Positions 12,671 through 25,103 of a stretch of 64,000 nucleotides of DNA are shown piece by piece (position 1 is the stretch's first letter; each line of letters starts with the position of its first letter). The stretch is taken from the NCBI GenBank assembly GCA_013423385.1, contig BLZA01000009.1, positions 248,001 to 312,000 on the forward strand, in the 5' to 3' direction. A program made the translations under genes and the position numbers. The DNA comes from Naganishia liquefaciens (taxonomy: Eukaryota; Basidiomycota; Tremellomycetes; Filobasidiales; Filobasidiaceae). The notes below the pieces were generated by a model. That model did no database searches and was not told where the DNA came from. It was given only the letters and a program-made list of their open reading frames with translations.

Positions 12671-13673
12671 CTTGGAACCGTGTGTGTGTGCAAAGGCTGC
12701 GTGCTGCCGCTTGCCGGTTAGGTTCACCAAAGCTGTTTGGCTGATGATCAAGGTACGACGGAAGAGGTGTGGATTGCAGCTCGAGAAGGTTATCGCGAGC
12801 GAATTACGGTTCTTTCAACAAGGACAGATGGTGTTTTGATTCTTCAGACCTTGGATCGGGGGCTTCTTGGCCCTACTTGATTAACCTTCAAGAGATGAGA
12901 TGTCAGGAACGGTTCGAGCCTCCACGCTTATACTGACGGGAGAGCGGTGGCAATGTGCGTGAGAGCAGGCGCGTAGCGTTTCGCTCGATTAGGAACACGA
13001 AGTAGCTACGGGTGACAAGATGGCCTTGACGTCGAGACGGCTGGTGTGTGTAGCAGGCTGTCACTAGAACGTCTTTCTGGTTCGGGATTCTCCAACGACG
13101 ACTTGGACCTGAAACTGGACGCACATCTCCCGACCCGACCGCTCGACCTGACCCTGTGATGGCCAGCTTTGTAAACAGGAGATCTGGCGGCGCAGGACGG
13201 CCCCGCCATTGTGCATTAGGTAATTGTTTGTCCAACCAAACGACCGATCCGAGACAAAGAATTAGCTAATCCCCGCCCCTTCTGCAGCCTCCTGCTCGTC
13301 TGAGAACTTTGGGTCCGCACGGATTCAGCCAGTCAGCCCCGACGGGAGGTCCCAAATACACCGACTGCTGTAAGCCAGCAACTCGCGCGCAGCCTGCTCT
13401 ACTACTCGTACATCACCACCTCCGCGAGCCGGTGCTCTTGTGTACTCGACCTTTCCGGCACGCCGTGACGACCATCTTCACATTGGCCGTCGCATGCAGA
13501 CTGCTGGTCAAACACCGACTTTTGCTGCGCGTTCGCGGTTGCCTTCCGTATTCACGAGCCTCGTTCGCGGAGCGAGCACAAACACCATTTGGAATCATTT
13601 CTGGTAACGGCAGGTGACGTGCGGTGCTTTACGCCTTGATCATTTCACGCTCTGGCAATCCCAACAGTCCCAC
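12671..13673. other. Long intergenic/promoter region, SET2 / kinase
   Basis: About 0.9 kb between divergent genes. It holds pyrimidine-rich tracts and overlapping short frames on both strands with no domain or consistent splice pattern. The region likely carries the kinase promoter and a long 5' leader. The kinase frame is open upstream to an ATG at 13614. Confidence 0.4.
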
Positions 13674-15043
13674 ATGACGGCGTACTCACCACTTCATGAG
13701 CAAGTAACGCTGACAGCGGAACACACACTCGGCGAATATGGCCTCCGGCTCAGGTCAACGATTGGAGTTGGCGCATACGGCGTTGTGTGTCGTGCTCAGA
13801 GGATGTTCATACCCGTCACCGCCGATCGTAGTAATCCGCCGCCAATCGAGTATGCTGTCAAGGTCCTCGTCATGGCGGAACACCACACCGCAGCATATAA
13901 ACAGCAACTTCGCGAGCTCTCGTTGCACGATTTCGCCTGTCGTCATCCCAATATCGTCACCATACACAAAACCATACAACGTGGAGACCTCATCCTCATC
14001 ATTATGGATCTATGTCTTGGCGGCGATCTTTTCACCATGATAACTGAAAGACAGCGGGTGAGTGCCTCTTTTCATATTGACGTGGCCTCTAGTCTTCCGC
14101 CACTGAACCGGAGCTCCTACAGTACATCGGTGACGATCACCTAATCAAGCGAGTTTTCTCGCAGATCGTGCGCGCTGTTCAGCATTGCCACGATATGGGT
14201 ATTTTTCATAGAGACCTCAAGCCTGAAAACATACTGTGTAGTCGCAACGGCGAGGACGTTTATCTGGCGGATTTCGGTTTGGCTACGACGGAACGGCATT
14301 CGCGTGACTTCGGATGCGGCAGTACATTCTACATGTCCCCAGGTTAGTCGCCCAGTGCAGCTTTTGAACTCCTTCTCACCGATCCAACCATTTTAGAATG
14401 TCAAGGAGGTCTGGCTGACCAGAGACAGTTCGGCTATTCCACAAAAGCGAATGACATATGGTCTCTCGGAGTCATTCTAGTAAACTTGACATGCGGCCGG
14501 AACCCGTGGCGACAAGCAACAGTGAAAGACGAGACCTTTCGGGCCTTCGTTCAAAATCCCGATTTTCTCCGAACGATCTTACCAATCTCTGTCGAGTTAA
14601 ATGACCTTTTGAAACGCATATTCAAGTTGGACCCTGAAGAACGGATCAGTCTGACACAGTTGCTGTTAGCCATCGCCGAATTGGAGACTTTCACAATGTC
14701 GGAAAACGAATTGCGGTTGGCACATGCTGCCGCGCAGTCGGCAGCCAATACAGCAACCCACCGCAACGACTCCGCCAGATATCGATCTTGTATACCGGAT
14801 GGTCCCTCTTTCGACTCTGACACTCCTATTCTTGGGACAGCGCTCTCAAACCGAATCCCCGAAAGCTCCGTTCAGCACACACCACAACTAGAGCACAATC
14901 GTACTCTTTCGTCGTCCGAGGATGATGTTCGCCTGCCGCAGACTCCGCCGTTTGTTGTCGGACGGATGCCAGGTGGAGATGTGAAGGTCGACTATACCGC
15001 GCCAAATTCATGTCGATCTCCTTCACCCCTGGACATGGAATAA
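13674..15043 (+). CDS. Ran1/Pat1-like serine/threonine protein kinase
   Basis: Kinase of the fungal Ran1/Pat1-Sks1-Vhs1 group, which in yeasts links nutrient state to growth or meiosis. Visible subdomains: glycine loop IGVGAYGVV, lysine AVKVLV, catalytic loop [10 protein letters not shown] (near 14210), LADFGLA, activation segment [15 protein letters not shown] (the GCGS...ECQ pattern is typical of this group), [12 protein letters not shown] and RNPW. Introns lie at 14058-14120 and about 14343-14397. A Ser/Thr/Pro-rich tail follows the kinase domain. The first stop is TAA at 15041-15043, but the same frame continues past it with protein-like sequence (see findings), so the true C-terminus may lie further downstream via an unseen intron. 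The start could also be ATG 13614. Confidence 0.87.
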
Positions 15044-15341
15044 CGTCAAAGCCAGTCTTGGGCAGACTTCGAATCGAACGATGATCAGACGATTTCACCA
15101 GATACTGCCATGTATTCAGAGTCAGTTTTACCAAAATCTTCGCAGGCTTTCATTGAAATCAGTTGTATCCATAGACTGGGTTCAGGTTTGTATTACTACT
15201 GCATGTACAAGACAGGTTCGCTATTGTATATATTGCCCCGCCCCGCCCCTCTTGCATCCTGTTCCCCCGCTGATAAGCAGACATGGTAGTGCTCATTCAT
15301 GTGCGCAACGCCCGTTTACGGGAGAAAGCTCTAACCTCAAA
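15044..15341. other. Convergent 3' region between kinase and CDS1
   Basis: Contains either the 3' UTR or a further exon of the kinase (in-frame open to about 15287) and a C-rich run CCCCGCCCCGCCCC near 15235. No other gene is seen. Confidence 0.4.
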
Positions 15342-17909
15342 TCAAGCGGGTAGAATACCTTGACCGACTAGAAACCTGCCCAAGTCATGATAGACCTCCA
15401 ACTGCTCCTGAGTATTCAAGGAGCTAACGATGGTATGAATGACGGTGCCGACGTTGACATGATGAACCTGGTTGACAAAAGGCAGATAGCAAGGCGTAAG
15501 CGTGATTGTCCCGCGCCCGCTGCCTTGGATCACGTACTCTGATGAGGCTGCTATAATAGACATATGCGAATAGTCCCATCATGAACCTACAAAGCAACAG
15601 TCCAACAACAGTTAAATTGACAGTCAAAAAGATTTGCGGTTACTTCTTACTGGCAGTCCATGCGGTCCGTCATGCCTCCATGTCCTGGAATACTGTGCCC
15701 GAAATCCTTGATATCGAAGGCGCGCTTGAAACCACTGGCGAAAAACCCGCCGAAAGGCGCAGCGAGAGAAGCGAACGTCGCCATGACGAGAAGATGTAAG
15801 TGATATGGGGTATAGGGTACGTCCGGCAGACGAATTCCAAGCTAGAAAACAAGAGCCATGAGCTTTCAATGAGATTATGGGTGTATGGCAACAGCTCTCA
15901 CAGTCGCCTCGAGACTCCGATTGAACAACACGGGCCAAGCGTATCGCTGCCAGAGAAAGACTGGATTGGGATCACATTGAACGTTGGAGAAGACATTGAC
16001 ACCCAAGTCGTGTGCAGGACATATCAGGTAATTGTACCTCATGAGGAATGTTCCCCACTGAAGTGTTCACATTCAAGTAAGCTTGCCGCCCAGTGCTCGT
16101 CGGATCACGGCGTACGATTAATGCGAACAAGAGCGTGCACAAAAATGCTCCCACGAAACCCTCAACTGTCTTCTTCGGGCTTAATTTGATTAAGGGCGTC
16201 TTGCCGAAGAGCTTGCCTGCAAAGCCTCTGGGTCTTAGCAAACGACCAGGCGAGCTTTAACGTCGCTCGTAACTTACCACAGACATAGGCCATGACGTCA
16301 TTACAGATCACAAGCGACGCAGGGACGAAAAACCATATGAGTCCTTCCAGTATATTGTTGACTATGAAATGACTGAATATACCAGAGATATCAGCACGCG
16401 ACAAAGTTGCAGCAGAATGACGCACCTGGAAACGACGATCACCAGTAACGTCATGTGAACCCAGCAGAATAGCGCAAACTGCTGGCGAAGATATTGCTTC
16501 TGAAGATTCGCAACGAAGGCCATGAATCCTAAAGACAACATTGTTCAGCAAGACTGACGCTCTTCGGGTAGCAACGCTGCATGCTCACCAAAGATGTAGA
16601 GCATGAAGCTGATGAATCGATGATTTCGAGCAAAGGGCAGGAAGAAGGAGTCTACAAAGACGACATGCTGTCCAGAACAATATTCAACGACGAGACTTCA
16701 ACAGAGCTACGACCTCACCTTGAAATAGTAGATGATACTCTCTCCGTATAAAAAGTAATTGGTGACGACAAAGAAATACCTAGATGAGTGGGGAAATTTG
16801 TATTCAGTGTTCGCAGACCACAGGGAAAAGAGCAAGAACGGGTTGTTACCAATTTAGTGTCTTGTTCCAACGCTCTCGCCTCGCGAACCCGCCTTGGCCT
16901 TTTGACTGCGTGTCTCCATCTACATAAAGCCAGAAGAGGTCGTCATAGCATCAACGGTAATGCTTGCGAGATCCTGTGCAGTGCCAACATACGGTTGGAT
17001 AGCTGGAATAAAGCTGTGACTTCCTTGTACACCAAGGTCTGGCAAAGCATAACAAGCAAAATCATGTATGGGTGTCCCATACAGAGCAAAACTACAAGTA
17101 AAGAGGGGATTATGTACTGAGCGGAACAGTGCGTGAAGGGCAGCGCACCAATAAATCCTGCAATCATGATAAAAGTCCAAGTGGTGCGCTCGATCAGGTT
17201 GCGGTGCTTAGACTCTTTGCGGGTGACCTGTGAGGCTAAATCTTTGGCGCGCATGCTGGTATTATGCTTGTCGACACCAGGGATAATGGTTTCACCGTCG
17301 TCGCCTTGACCCGGGGAAAGACCGTCTTGAAATTTGACCCCCTTGTTGAAGGCTGGCACTGTCTGTACAGCCTCTGATACTTCGTCAGAGCGACCATCAT
17401 CCGTCAAGGGGGGCCTCTTAGACCTGCAAATCGAAATTAGCTAGGAACAAAGCCTCATGGTGTACATCACTTGCGTATCCTTCATCAGAGGCGCAACCCC
17501 CGTCTTGGCCGGCGACCTTAGATCAGATAATGGAGCGACGTCCGTACGCTGTCTACCGTTGTTTGCTAGCTGAGAAATGGGCTCCAATTCGTTCTTGCTG
17601 TCGAGCGCATTGCCGAGTTGCTTCTCCGCGATCCCCGACAGAACTTCGGGTTTCTGAGCAGCAGGCACGACTGGTGGATCTCGAAGCTTCCTCTTCGGGG
17701 CCTCTCTGATGAAGTTATATCCCCGATCAGAGACTGGACTATACGGTATCGAAGAAGAACCAAACGACTTACGAAACATCCTGCTTCGGAGTCGCAGCCG
17801 TCTGTAGCGCTTTGACCTGGATCTCGTCCTCGGATTCGCTCGAGTCAAGGTCGTCTTGTTGCAGAAGGTCAAAGCGACTGCGACTGGCCACAGCGATACG
17901 GGAGACCAT
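15342..17909 (-). CDS. CDS1: Phosphatidate cytidylyltransferase (CDP-diacylglycerol synthase)
   Basis: Makes CDP-diacylglycerol from phosphatidic acid and CTP, the precursor of phosphatidylinositol and other phospholipids, in the ER membrane. A soluble N-terminus begins at ATG 17909 ([18 protein letters not shown], then an acidic DSSESEDE stretch) and is joined by a phase-consistent intron to a basic exon. Membrane exons follow: [13 protein letters not shown] (near 17190), [20 protein letters not shown], a tryptophan-rich segment to [19 protein letters not shown], and the family signature [20 protein letters not shown] (near 16200). The C-terminus is [16 protein letters not shown], ending at 15342. 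One junction (about 17440-17500) needs a weak donor (GTCGCC), so the N-terminal join is less certain than the rest. It is divergent with the RPA49 gene. Confidence 0.9.
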
Positions 17910-18239
17910 GGCTGATGAAGATGATCAGACGAACGGCCACTTTGGCGTTGATGCACGAATGCCTGAAAGCCTCCCATTAGCGCTGTGAAGATGCGTCGGA
18001 GAGCTCTTCGAGGGTTCCGCCTGACGGCAGTCGAAATTTACGTAATCGACAGCCATATGCGCGCCCCCTTCCTGTGCGCCGGCCGCCGAAAGATTTTGGC
18101 TGGCTGGCTGCAAGTAGGCTCGATCGCTGCGGATTCAGCCAGGGGGCGATGATTTGCATGGATCGTCTGATGCTGATAGCTGCTCTCCTTGCATGGGGTC
18201 CCAATCCTTGCATTTTTTGATCGTCCCCGCTCACCCACC
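17910..18239. promoter_or_regulatory. Bidirectional promoter, CDS1 / RPA49
   Basis: 330 bp between divergent start codons. It contains repeated GGCTGGCTGGC and GCCGGCCGCCG runs near 18080-18110. No TATA box is obvious. Confidence 0.45.
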
Positions 18240-19878
18240 ATGACCGAACACAAACGAAAAGCGGATGACGCCCGCGCCTTCTCAATGCAGGTCCTGCCGG
18301 AAATCAGCAGTGTCGGACCTGTGTTCGGTATGTATCGCAATCTTGCATCAGAAACCCTTGTCTGACATGTCCTTTTCTTTATCGATAGTCAACTTTCCTG
18401 CCATTCGGCCTGCACAAAAAACGCCCTTCAGTCTCTACAAAAGAGAGAGAGGTTCTCCGGCCGGCATTATGCTGGCTGATCAGCAGACCGCAATCGCCTG
18501 TGAGACTCGAGACGTTGAATTCTATAGCATCAACAAGGATCTGGCAGACAAGTCCAATGAGCAGTTTACTTGCGAGTAAGTGGCAAACTTCTTCGCCAGG
18601 ACATTGTGTTGACCTGCCGACCTTCGCCGGATTTCCCTTACAGGTATCTGCCTGCTATTTATGATCCCTCCACCCATCAAGTGATAGTGCAGCCAGCCGT
18701 TCCAACCTATGTACTTGCGCAGCGTACAAAACGCACCAAACTGTCCAATCTACACGTCAACACTAGATCAGGCGATCTATCGTCAATGACCAAGCGGGAT
18801 ATGCTGGGTGAAGCCTTTGGCACGCGGAAAGCCAAAAGCAGAATTCGAGCCAACGAACGCAACAAGGTTGATGCAAATGCGCAGGAAGGCGTACGAGATC
18901 ATCTTATGATAACCATCGAAGAGGCCACCCGAGCGGGAGCAACCGGTATGTAAACAGACTCTCTGTGCTAGAAATGAATTGGCTTACTCATGACGCCTTT
19001 TGTAGACGCTGAAGCCGAATCCCAGCTCGTGTCTCGCCTCATCCCGACTCCCAATTTGACCACGACGGATCCGAGCGAAGTTTATCCTCTGTCCTCGCTC
19101 ATTCCCCCGGAAGAGGCCGCCGCCATCAATGTGCAAGAATTGTCGAATCCGAAAGCCGATAGCAAGGAGCGTCTGGCTAGTTTACCTTTCCGCGGTAGTC
19201 GTTGGCTTGAACAAAGGTTGCGCTTAGCTCTCGAATTGCCTTCACCGCTCAAGGGGCGACATTTGTACGGCCACTCTATCTGATCTTGCGCACTTGCTGA
19301 TATTTCAACTGCATAGGCGAGCAATTTACTACATCTCTTGCATGCGGCAATTCCAAAAAATGAGGGGTTCTCTCGGGAATGCTCAGTCTATTCATGAGAA
19401 GATGAACAACATGCCGCGCGTCATTTTGGCTGGACTGCTCGAACGTTTCACAGAGACGGCAAAAGGGTCTACCAAGTACGTTCAGTGGTTTAATGCGCCT
19501 GTCAAGACGCATCTCCTGAATGCTTTTTCCTGCAGGCCAATCATCACCCCTGCAATGGAAAACAAGTTACTCGCATGGCAATTGGCCCTCAGACTCAGTC
19601 TAGAGAATTGGTCTGCCGATATAAATGCTACGGCAATGGATCTGCAAATGACCGCTCAAAGGTAATTAAGACCTTCGACCAGATAAGTCTTGTTAATTCT
19701 TTCATGCAGGGTGAGCGACATCTACAAATCGCTGGGTTGCACTATCGATCAGTTGTCAAGTCAAGATCGCGAAAGACTGGGGATGAAAGGGGACGAAGCT
19801 CGAAGCTGCAAGAAGGCGATACTTCAGGCCCCTCCTGTTTTCCCTAAAGAACGGAAACGAGGACCCGCCAAACGGTGA
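18240..19878 (+). CDS. RPA49: RNA polymerase I subunit A49 (RPA49)
   Basis: Pol I-specific subunit that forms a TFIIF/TFIIE-like module with A34.5 and promotes rRNA synthesis in the nucleolus. The ATG at 18240 gives MTEHKRKADD. The dimerisation half includes NFPAIRPAQKTPFSLYKRE and a typical YLPAIYDPSTHQVIVQPAVP block. The linker carries TKRDMLGEAFGTRKAKSRIR. The tandem winged-helix half contains MNNMPRVILAGLLERFTE and a C-terminal exon with VSDIYKSLGCTIDQLSSQD and a basic tail (PKERKRGPAKR) ending at 19878. Four or five short introns separate these exons. Length and order match the family. Confidence 0.9.
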
Positions 19879-20151
19879 GAGAGATGCGAGCACCTGTTGG
19901 ATTCTCAAGTACAATCACACATTCTACTACAATTGTGGATGCCATCAGAGCGACAATAATATGTTCTCACACGGAAGAGAAAATATCCCGGGGTTTGACG
20001 ATTTTTGCGGAATAAGGAATTGCTGAGACCACTGATAACGGCCGGGCGTTTATCTGACGTCGCCGCGTACCAGTGGTTGAGGATTGGGACGTCGTTAAAT
20101 GATCATTAGTGGCGTCTTGGCTCGAATCATTCTGTAATCGTATGCGTCTGT

Positions 20152-22145
20152 TCAATTTGCACATCGCTTCGTAATGTCCTGCAAGATCCCAGCTACTGCG
20201 TCTTCTATATTTTGAGCAGCGATTCCTCTTTCGATGGGTTTCGCGCCACCCAGGGTAGCTTTATTAGAAGCAGATGTCGACCCATCATCCAATACGGTAC
20301 GTTCGAGAAAACGAAAATTGCCATCCCGCGAGCCTTGGACGTCTATACGATGCCGGATGACATTGGTCCAGATCCTCTGGGCATCCTCAGCTGTCGCATA
20401 CCATTCCTCTTGATCTAATGCTTCTTGTAGTTTTCTCCGTTGGTCATACTGCCTTCCAACGATATTGGCATTCAGCAGCTCAGCTTTCCACGTAAAGGGC
20501 CGGAACAAGACTCTGGAAATTCTAATGAAGGCTTTCAAATCCGTGATCGAAGTCGAGGTGAGGTTGGCGGATATACTCGGTATGGAAAGCAGAGACGTAA
20601 CCAGATCTGAGATCTGTTGACGGAGTGGCGGATGCATATGTGTCTTATTGGAGAGTCGACGCAGAACCCATATGTACTGATGTAAAGGCCAATGGCACGT
20701 ACCACACATAATGAGAACATTGAGCGGGTTGAAGGCACGTCGTCACAAAGAATATGCAGGCTCACCTCCGAATCTAGAATAGGATCAAGCCGCACTTGAA
20801 ATCCATGTCTCATCGATCCCTCATGCATTTCTCCACTCGCTTTTCCTGCGTGAAGGTCTGCGCGAGTAACCGCTGAGAACTCTGCAGTACAGCTTAGCGC
20901 GAAGTGATCCAACTTGTTGAACAGATCACCCCAAAATCAATGTCGAGAAGAATTGCGCCACGGAAAGCAGAAACGGATATAGCGGAAATATATCTCAGTC
21001 GAAGCCAGACTAATCACCAACTTCGTCCGGAAGTGAGGAGGACTTACCAGGCACTTGGTGACTTGTTTGTGTCTATCTGTACTCATTCTGATCCAGACAA
21101 CGAAGAATCCGGGCGGCAGTTCTCGTTCATGTTCGTGCATGTCATCGCCTGCCGTCCGGGACACTTGGTTCGAGGACACGGCTGTGCCTGTCGTGGTGAC
21201 GATCAGGCTTTCGTCAGTGCGCTTGACGCAGTATTTTTAGGGGGAGCCCTTCATTTTATGATTAAAATAGGGCAGGTGGCCTACGGAATGCTGGATAAGA
21301 GCCACGCCTAGCTTACCTGATGAAAGCCCGCCCACCTTCCGGCGGTCCAGCATGTCCCAAATCCGAGACTGGGCCGTCCTTGATGCCCTGTGCAGTCTTG
21401 TCAACACCAGAATTTGCGGAAGGGACGTCGAATCTGACAAAACCATCATAAGGACCCCTGATAAACGCCGACTTATGAGACCCAATGTTGCGACTCACTG
21501 GAAGAAGTGTGGACACTCGAGGGATCAGAGGTGACAAGCTCCGAATTTGAAAAGTCTGAGTTATGTGATGTAAACAAACATCCTGGGACTTGCGAGGCTG
21601 TCCAACGAGATGTGGCGCGACTAGCGTAACAAGTGAGACCGAATACAGAGGACGCCATCTTGAATGTATTCGGTTTCGGCAAGCATGTGGCATAGTACGT
21701 TTCGCGAAGGAATCAGCTGAACGGACAGGTGGAAACGACTCATCGGTGGGCGACTGACATGTTCTACAGTCCTTCGGACCTTCGTCTCTAGCACGTCTTT
21801 CGCTCTGACAAAGTCGAAATCGACTGACCTGGAAGCAATCTGATCGGCAAGAGGCTTCCTCTCATGAAATTGCCGGTGTCCAGCGCCTCCATAACGCTCC
21901 AATGTGGAGTCTGATTCGATATCCTTATTAACGGCGACGTCGACCTCAACTTCAACGTCCACGATGAGATTCTTTTCCCCAGCGATGATGGCGAAAAGCA
22001 ACCCGGCGAAGATACGGGCGTCGAAGAGTTCCCTGGGCTGTACAGCGCGGAGTGCTTCGGTCAGGAGCGGCATGTAGTCGGCCTGACCGATGTGCGGAAG
22101 CGATGGGCAGGATACATCCCCAGAAATTGGGCTAACGCGTTGCAT
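20152..22145 (-). CDS. Magnesium-chelatase-like (AAA+-related) protein, fungal-specific
   Basis: The gene begins at ATG 22145 (MQRVSPISGD) with ARIFAGLLFAIIAGEKNLIV, goes on through PQILVLTRLHRASRTAQSRI and DMLDRRK (near 21380), then PPGFFVVWIRMSTD (near 21090) and a helical C-terminal exon (RQQISDLVTSLLSIPSISA, AEDAQRIWTNVIRHRIDVQG) ending at 20152. The order of these segments resembles fungal proteins annotated as magnesium chelatase-like: a sensor-like helix-strand, a G-F-V-V-x strand, then a helical lid. No Walker A motif is visible, so ATPase activity should not be assumed. The role is unknown; fungi do not make chlorophyll. Internal exon joins were only partly resolved. It is divergent with MRS2. 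Confidence 0.55.
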
Positions 22146-22531
22146 CTTGCTTGACGAAATAGTACGAGGGAGCACAGGTCATTCCGAAGGAGCGCGTACG
22201 TCGAGACGACAAAGCGAGAGCTTTGAGATGGTCCGCCAGGAGGAGACTGCACGAATGAACGGCTTCAGCGGCTGACTTGATCAAGCGGATCGAGCCCATG
22301 TCATATATGAGGATTAGCTGGGCGATCGCTCAGACGCTGTTCGATCGCACCGATATTAATTAGCCTTGTCTTGCCAGGAATCCTCATACCTCGCCGTACA
22401 AGCAGGTCATCATCTGTCCCAAACAGAGGCAATTATTACCCCCATCTGTGCACTCTTCTGCGGCCAGCATGGCCTGGTAACGCATCTTTAAACTGACTGT
22501 ATTTCCGTCAACTCCGTCTGGCTTGGGTGTC
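22146..22531. promoter_or_regulatory. Bidirectional promoter, chelatase-like gene / MRS2
   Basis: About 390 bp between divergent start codons, with short overlapping frames only. The sequence TTAATTAGCC near 22354 is the most A+T-rich part. Confidence 0.4.
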
Positions 22532-24441
22532 ATGCTTCGCAGCCCAAGCGCCCGTGCCCTTGGCATGAGTACCGTCATCTATCGCCACCTCCTGGTCGCA
22601 GCCAGAACGAACCATCCGGCGCAGCAAATACCTTGCCTGACAGGGTTCATTTCTGCTCGACGGTTTGCAGCAAGCGCGAAGATAGGCTCTGTCGCAGGTG
22701 CCGCTGCCAAACAGCGCGAAGATGCGGAAGAGGATGATCGTTGGCATGCTGCGTATCTGCAAAGCCTCATGAGCAAAGCAGGAGAACTTCGAGTAAGAGG
22801 TATTCTTGCAAGGAGGCTCTCTACAAGCAACAAGTCATAACTAATCAGTTTTATCAAAAGTTACAACTATCGATGCTTGTGGGAACTTGCGAGCGGAGAG
22901 CGGAATTTATCGGAAGATGGATCTTTGCAAGCAGCACGACGTTGATGTAGGTGCAGTCTGTTCCTGCATTGAGACTGTCGGAGTCTCCATTACTCAGAAA
23001 GCTGATCTATTACTAACTCTCTGCTGAATCGATAATGCGCTCTAGCCCCGGGATCTGCGCAAGTTGGATTCTTTACAACCGAATCTGGTGCCGACAATTC
23101 TATCTCGTCGCTCTGCCATAATCATCAATATGCTCCACGTGCGAGCCCTCATTAAAGCCGATACCGTCATACTCTTTGATGCTGCACCAGCTTTGTTCAA
23201 CGTTTCTTCGGACAACAGTGACCAATCGAACAGAGTTAATAGGCTGAAGTCTCGACTGCAATGGCACATCCAGGGCAATCTCAAGGCTTTGAGACGAGAA
23301 GAAAAGAATTCCAAAAACAGTAGCCGAGACGAATCTTCCACGCACAACTCTGGGCTCTTGCAGACCAAGAATCTTAGTTATGAACATCGGTTGGCACCAC
23401 TTTCTTCTCAATTAATGCATGTACTGACAGCATTGTTCTTGTCCAGTGCTCTGGAAAGCATACTCATCTCCGTTGCGAATGCTCTCGAAGAAGAATTGAC
23501 ATACACACGGTAGGTGCCACGTCGCCAGTACTACTCGCCGGTCACCCAATCTTAAATTGACTCCCAATAGTCATATCATGTCGGAGCTCCTAAATGATTT
23601 GGAGGACCACATCGACCGCGAAAATTTGAAACGATTGTTACACTACGCACGACGTCTAGCTGGTTTTCAAAGTCGGGTTAAATACGTTCTTAGCAGCATA
23701 GGGGAAGTACTGGAGAATGGTATGCCTGCTTGCTTCTACTTTTCAAATTATAATCGCGGGTCTAAGCCCTGCCCTAACGATCGGCAATTCAGACGAAGAC
23801 TTGTCAGGAATGTACCTATCGGCCAAGCAGATGAATGAACCCCGCAGCATACATGATCACGAAGAGCTGGAACTGCTGCTCGAGTCCTTCGCTAAACAAG
23901 TTGAGGAGATTATGGGTGAAGTCGACACGATAGCAGTGAGTTGTTCTCGCTTGATCATCTTGATGGCGTGTCATCGAGCTTATACGCTATCCGTTGTTGC
24001 TCGTTGGATTCATTAGGCAAATACCCAGTCTACGCAAGAAATAGCGGAACTCATGCTCGATTACAACCGGAATACTCTGATTGCAATGGAACTAAAGTAA
24101 GATCTCCTCGCCGATATCATGATTTTGGCCATCGCTTACGCAAGCAGAGTGTCTATCGCTACGCTAGGCATCGGCTTAGCTGCTCTGACATCTGGTATCT
24201 TTGGCATGAATGTTAGTAAGATCTTCCGCTACTCGACTACCTCTCTGCTTCACTGCTGATACTAATTCGAATGTAGCTTGTTTCTCACCTAGAGGACCAT
24301 CAGTACGCATTCTTTGTTGTCGCGGGATCGGCCGCGGTCACGGCAGCCGGCGTGACATACGTAGGATTGAGAAGACTGGGCCAGATGCGGAAAATGGGTA
24401 TCAAAGTTTTACGAAGAGGGGCTGTCAATGTGCGAGCATAG
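22532..24441 (+). CDS. MRS2: Mitochondrial inner-membrane Mg2+ channel MRS2/LPE10 (CorA family)
   Basis: Pentameric channel that admits Mg2+ to the matrix. The N-terminus (MLRSPSARALG, then FISARRFAASAK) is rich in Arg, Ser and Ala and lacks acids, as in a mitochondrial presequence. The soluble domain shows PRDLRKLDSLQPNLVPTILS, IIINMLHVRALIKADTVILFD (near 23120) and the coiled helix NDLEDHIDRENLKRLL with LSGMYLSAKQ. The signature GMN at about 24204-24213 ends TM1 (IATLGIGLAALTSGIFGMN), followed after an intron by a second TM and the stop at 24441. Splice phases at the two last introns restore VSIATLG and GMNLVSHLED exactly. Introns between 22790 and 23045 were not fully resolved. It lies just outside the left arm of the mating locus. 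Confidence 0.93.
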
Positions 24442-24557
24442 AGACAACTTTCTTGCCCCGGATCGAATGCGACAATCCAGCAAGCTCTTACCTCTGGCAA
24501 CTACACGGAACTTATCAGCTGGCTTACCGCAATTCTTACCGCTTCTACAATACCGCT

Positions 24558-25007
24558 CTAGCTATAGATCCATGAAAATATGGAAACGGACGGTGTTTGC
24601 CGTCTTTGAAGGTGACTTCCAAACCGAGACATGAAGTCAGATATGTAGCAGACACGAAACCCACCGAGTTTGATGTAAGGCAAAGTGACGCGAGATTGGC
24701 ATAACTTCCGCGCCATGTGGCAGGAAGGTGAAGGATCAATCACAATATCGGTCAAGCTACCGGCCTGGTGGCGCTCTACAAGGAGACGCTGACAGACTGG
24801 CAAAGAAGCTGGGAAAGGTGTCACGAGCTTGGCAGAATAAAGGGTAATCTCATCGGATGTGGTGGTCCGCATCAACCCATAACTAGGATATACAATAAGC
24901 GTACGCCCGTCGTCTGCTCCATTCAGCGGTAATGACGAGTAGTGCTGCCATCTGATTCCCTCCTCGGACAATCCGTCATAGTCAGGAGATCCAAAATCAC
25001 GTATCAT
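24558..25007 (-). CDS. Unrecognised 149-codon frame straddling the left arm boundary
   Basis: This open frame (MIRDFGSPDYDGLSEEG...) starts just after the possible 3' UTR intron of pheromone gene 1 and runs out of the inverted arm into unique sequence. The first 49 or so codons (up to SYGLMRTT) are duplicated in the right arm, where the frame then ends quickly in different sequence. I recognise no family. It may be simply 3' UTR of the pheromone transcript, or the 3' remnant of a gene that once lay beside it. Confidence 0.25.
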   Translation of the reverse strand: MIRDFGSPDYDGLSEEGIRWQHYSSLPLNGADDGRTLIVYPSYGLMRTTTSDEITLYSAKLVTPFPASLPVCQRLLVERHQAGSLTDIVIDPSPSCHMARKLCQSRVTLPYIKLGGFRVCYISDFMSRFGSHLQRRQTPSVSIFSWIYS

Positions 25008-25103
25008 AATGACCGTCTCTGCAAAAGGTTGTCTAATTAGCTCTTTGTCGCGTCCACGAGATCAAACGGTAATATAGCTTACCAAAGCAAGCAGACCCTG
25101 GGC

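Noticed and set aside
12903-13235. 110-codon minus-strand frame between SET2 and the kinase
   Set aside because: No domain, no splice partners, lies in a promoter-like divergent interval; Arg/Ser/Pro-rich composition fits chance in G+C-rich DNA.
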